In this document: positions 63,193 through 64,000 of the stretch, in pieces
Layout of the letters: each line of letters begins with the position of its first letter
Numbering within the stretch: the stretch's first letter is position 1
DNA from: Yeosuana aquiaggeris
GTDB lineage: Bacteria; Bacteroidota; Bacteroidia; Flavobacteriales; Flavobacteriaceae
DNA: 64,000 bases
NCBI RefSeq assembly: GCF_044003965.1
Contig: NZ_JBAWKC010000001.1
Coordinates: 806,001-870,000 of the forward strand
Reading direction: 5' to 3'
Program-made: the position numbers and the translations under genes
The notes under the pieces: model-generated
Told to the model about the DNA's origin: nothing
Databases searched by the model: none
What the model saw: the letters and a program-made list of their open reading frames with translations, nothing else

Positions 63193-63279
63193 ATCAAAAC
63201 TTATATTTTTACTTCTCACTAAAAAAGTTTTGATAAGCTACCATGTTTATCAAAATAGTAATAATTAATTTTTACTATT
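63193..63279 (+). promoter_or_regulatory. Leader with three overlapping inverted repeats before the MFS gene
   Basis: ATCAAAACTT (63193-63202) pairs with AAGTTTTGAT (63225-63234). TTTTGATAA (63228-63236) pairs with TTATCAAAA (63247-63255). AATAGTAA (63254-63261) pairs with TTACTATT (63272-63279), next to the ATG at 63281. The first two share 63228-63234 and cannot form together. Use as protein-binding half-sites is equally possible. Confidence 0.4.
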
Positions 63280-63280
63280 T

Positions 63281-64000
63281 ATGGAAAAGCGTAGGTTAAG
63301 TTTCTGGGAAATCTGGAACATGAGTTTCGGTTTCTTAGGAATCCAGATGGGTTTTGCCCTTCAAAATGCTAATGCCAGTAGAATTCTCCAAATTTTTGGA
63401 GCTGATGTTCATGAACTTTCGTGGTTTTGGATCATAGCCCCTTTAATGGGATTAATTGTACAACCTATAATTGGGCATTACAGTGATAAAACATGGGGTC
63501 GTTTTGGAAGAAGGAAACCTTATTTTCTTGTTGGAGCCATACTTGCTTCGGTGGGATTAATTTTAATGCCTCAAGCTGAAATTTTTATAGCTTTCTTGCC
63601 TGCACTATGGGTAGGAGCAGGAATGCTAATGATTATGGATGCCTCTTTTAATATTGCTATGGAGCCTTTTCGCGCTTTGGTTGGCGATAATTTAAGAACA
63701 GATCAACGTACCTTAGGGTTTAGTGTACAGACGGCATTAATTGGCTTTGGGGCAGTTATAGGCTCCTGGCTACCTTATGCTTTGCACCATTGGTTTGGAG
63801 TTTCGAATGAAACCTCAGAAGGGGTCGTGCCTTTTAATTTAATTTTATCTTTTATCATTGGAGCCGCGGTTTTAGTGAGCTCTATTTTGGTTACAATAAT
63901 TTCAACTAAAGAGTATACGCCTGAAGAACTTGATAGTTTTGAAGAAGACCATGTACATGCTGAAACTATTAGTGAAGATAAAAAATCCAGTTTGTTGGAT
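63281..64000 (+). CDS. SLC45/GPH-like MFS sugar carrier, 3' end cut by window
   Basis: The frame is open from the ATG to the right edge (240 codons), covering about six helices and the start of the central loop. Motifs: SFWEIWNMSFGFLGIQMGFALQ, the loop 2-3 motif RFGRRKPYFLVGAI, and NIAMEPFRALVGDNLR, all shared with the carrier at 40750. In this family loop 2-3 is the typical GRR(K/R)P signature of proton-coupled disaccharide carriers. Located directly after LacI in the starch locus, it probably imports maltose or maltodextrin across the inner membrane. The rest of the gene lies outside the window. Confidence 0.88.
   Translation, partial: MEKRRLSFWEIWNMSFGFLGIQMGFALQNANASRILQIFGADVHELSWFWIIAPLMGLIVQPIIGHYSDKTWGRFGRRKPYFLVGAILASVGLILMPQAEIFIAFLPALWVGAGMLMIMDASFNIAMEPFRALVGDNLRTDQRTLGFSVQTALIGFGAVIGSWLPYALHHWFGVSNETSEGVVPFNLILSFIIGAAVLVSSILVTIISTKEYTPEELDSFEEDHVHAETISEDKKSSLLD

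Noticed and set aside
1..64000. CRISPR array or complete insertion sequence
   Set aside because: I saw no regularly spaced direct repeats and no transposase or integrase reading frame anywhere in the window.

Overview
The window looks like chromosomal DNA of a marine-type member of the Bacteroidota, most likely Flavobacteriaceae. Signs of this are the AT-rich sequence, two SusC/SusD pairs, a type IX secretion (T9SS) C-terminal domain, lipoprotein signals ending in S-C, TAnnTTTG-type promoter boxes, and families typical of that group (DUF4407, ASPIC/UnbV-VCBS lipoproteins, BlaI/M56 pairs). The genus cannot be fixed from this sequence alone.

Left part (1-10.4 kb): mostly housekeeping genes. 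They are a 5'-truncated response regulator, a DUF456 membrane protein, a TonB-C-like lipoprotein, a GT2 glycosyltransferase coupled to a flippase-like membrane protein, and a tight operon of outer-membrane barrel, ruvC, hemW, a cyclase-family hydrolase and the decayed start of a GNAT acetyltransferase. Then come a MmcQ/YjbR protein, a secreted protein built from an internal duplication, a PhnA-type protein, and an AraC regulator followed by a 49-residue membrane protein.

Catabolic operon (10.5-15.5 kb): four genes form a full trans-4-hydroxy-L-proline to 2-oxoglutarate route (deaminase, semialdehyde dehydrogenase, epimerase, D-hydroxyproline oxidase). The operon is divergent from the AraC gene and is interrupted by a 139-bp MITE-like element with two hairpins. 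Next (15.4-23.1 kb) are a Gfo/Idh-GNAT-NTF2 operon, a STAS protein, a DUF4407 protein, a BlaI/BlaR1-like pair with two operator-like palindromes that coincide with the promoter boxes, an EamA exporter and an M20 dipeptidase. A tRNA-Leu(UAG) with its own promoter and terminator ends this part.

Right part (23.4-64 kb): carbohydrate utilisation. Locus 1 has a GH13 alpha-glucosidase lipoprotein, a LacI regulator, SusC/SusD, two tandem ~1,100-residue VCBS/ASPIC_UnbV lipoproteins, a membrane-anchored GyrI-like protein, a haloperoxidase-like PAP2 lipoprotein, three MFS carriers and a cytoplasmic GH37 trehalase. This suggests uptake of trehalose or a related alpha-glucoside. A three-gene island of GH53, GH2 and an unassigned clan GH-A enzyme (46.6-52.9 kb) points to beta-galactan breakdown. 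Locus 2, on the opposite strand, has SusC, SusD, a three-repeat SusE-like protein and a T9SS-secreted GH13 alpha-amylase. It is divergent from a second LacI gene, followed by an SLC45-like MFS carrier cut by the right edge. Each LacI gene is flanked by its own palindrome class: CCGAwAACGwTTTCGG at locus 1 and CGnAAACGTTTGCr at locus 2.

The least understood system is the twin VCBS/ASPIC_UnbV plus haloperoxidase-like module attached to SusCD in locus 1. The main regulatory novelties are the two LacI operator classes, the promoter-overlapping BlaI-type operators, the MITE-like insertion, and a chain of overlapping inverted repeats in the leader of the last MFS gene.
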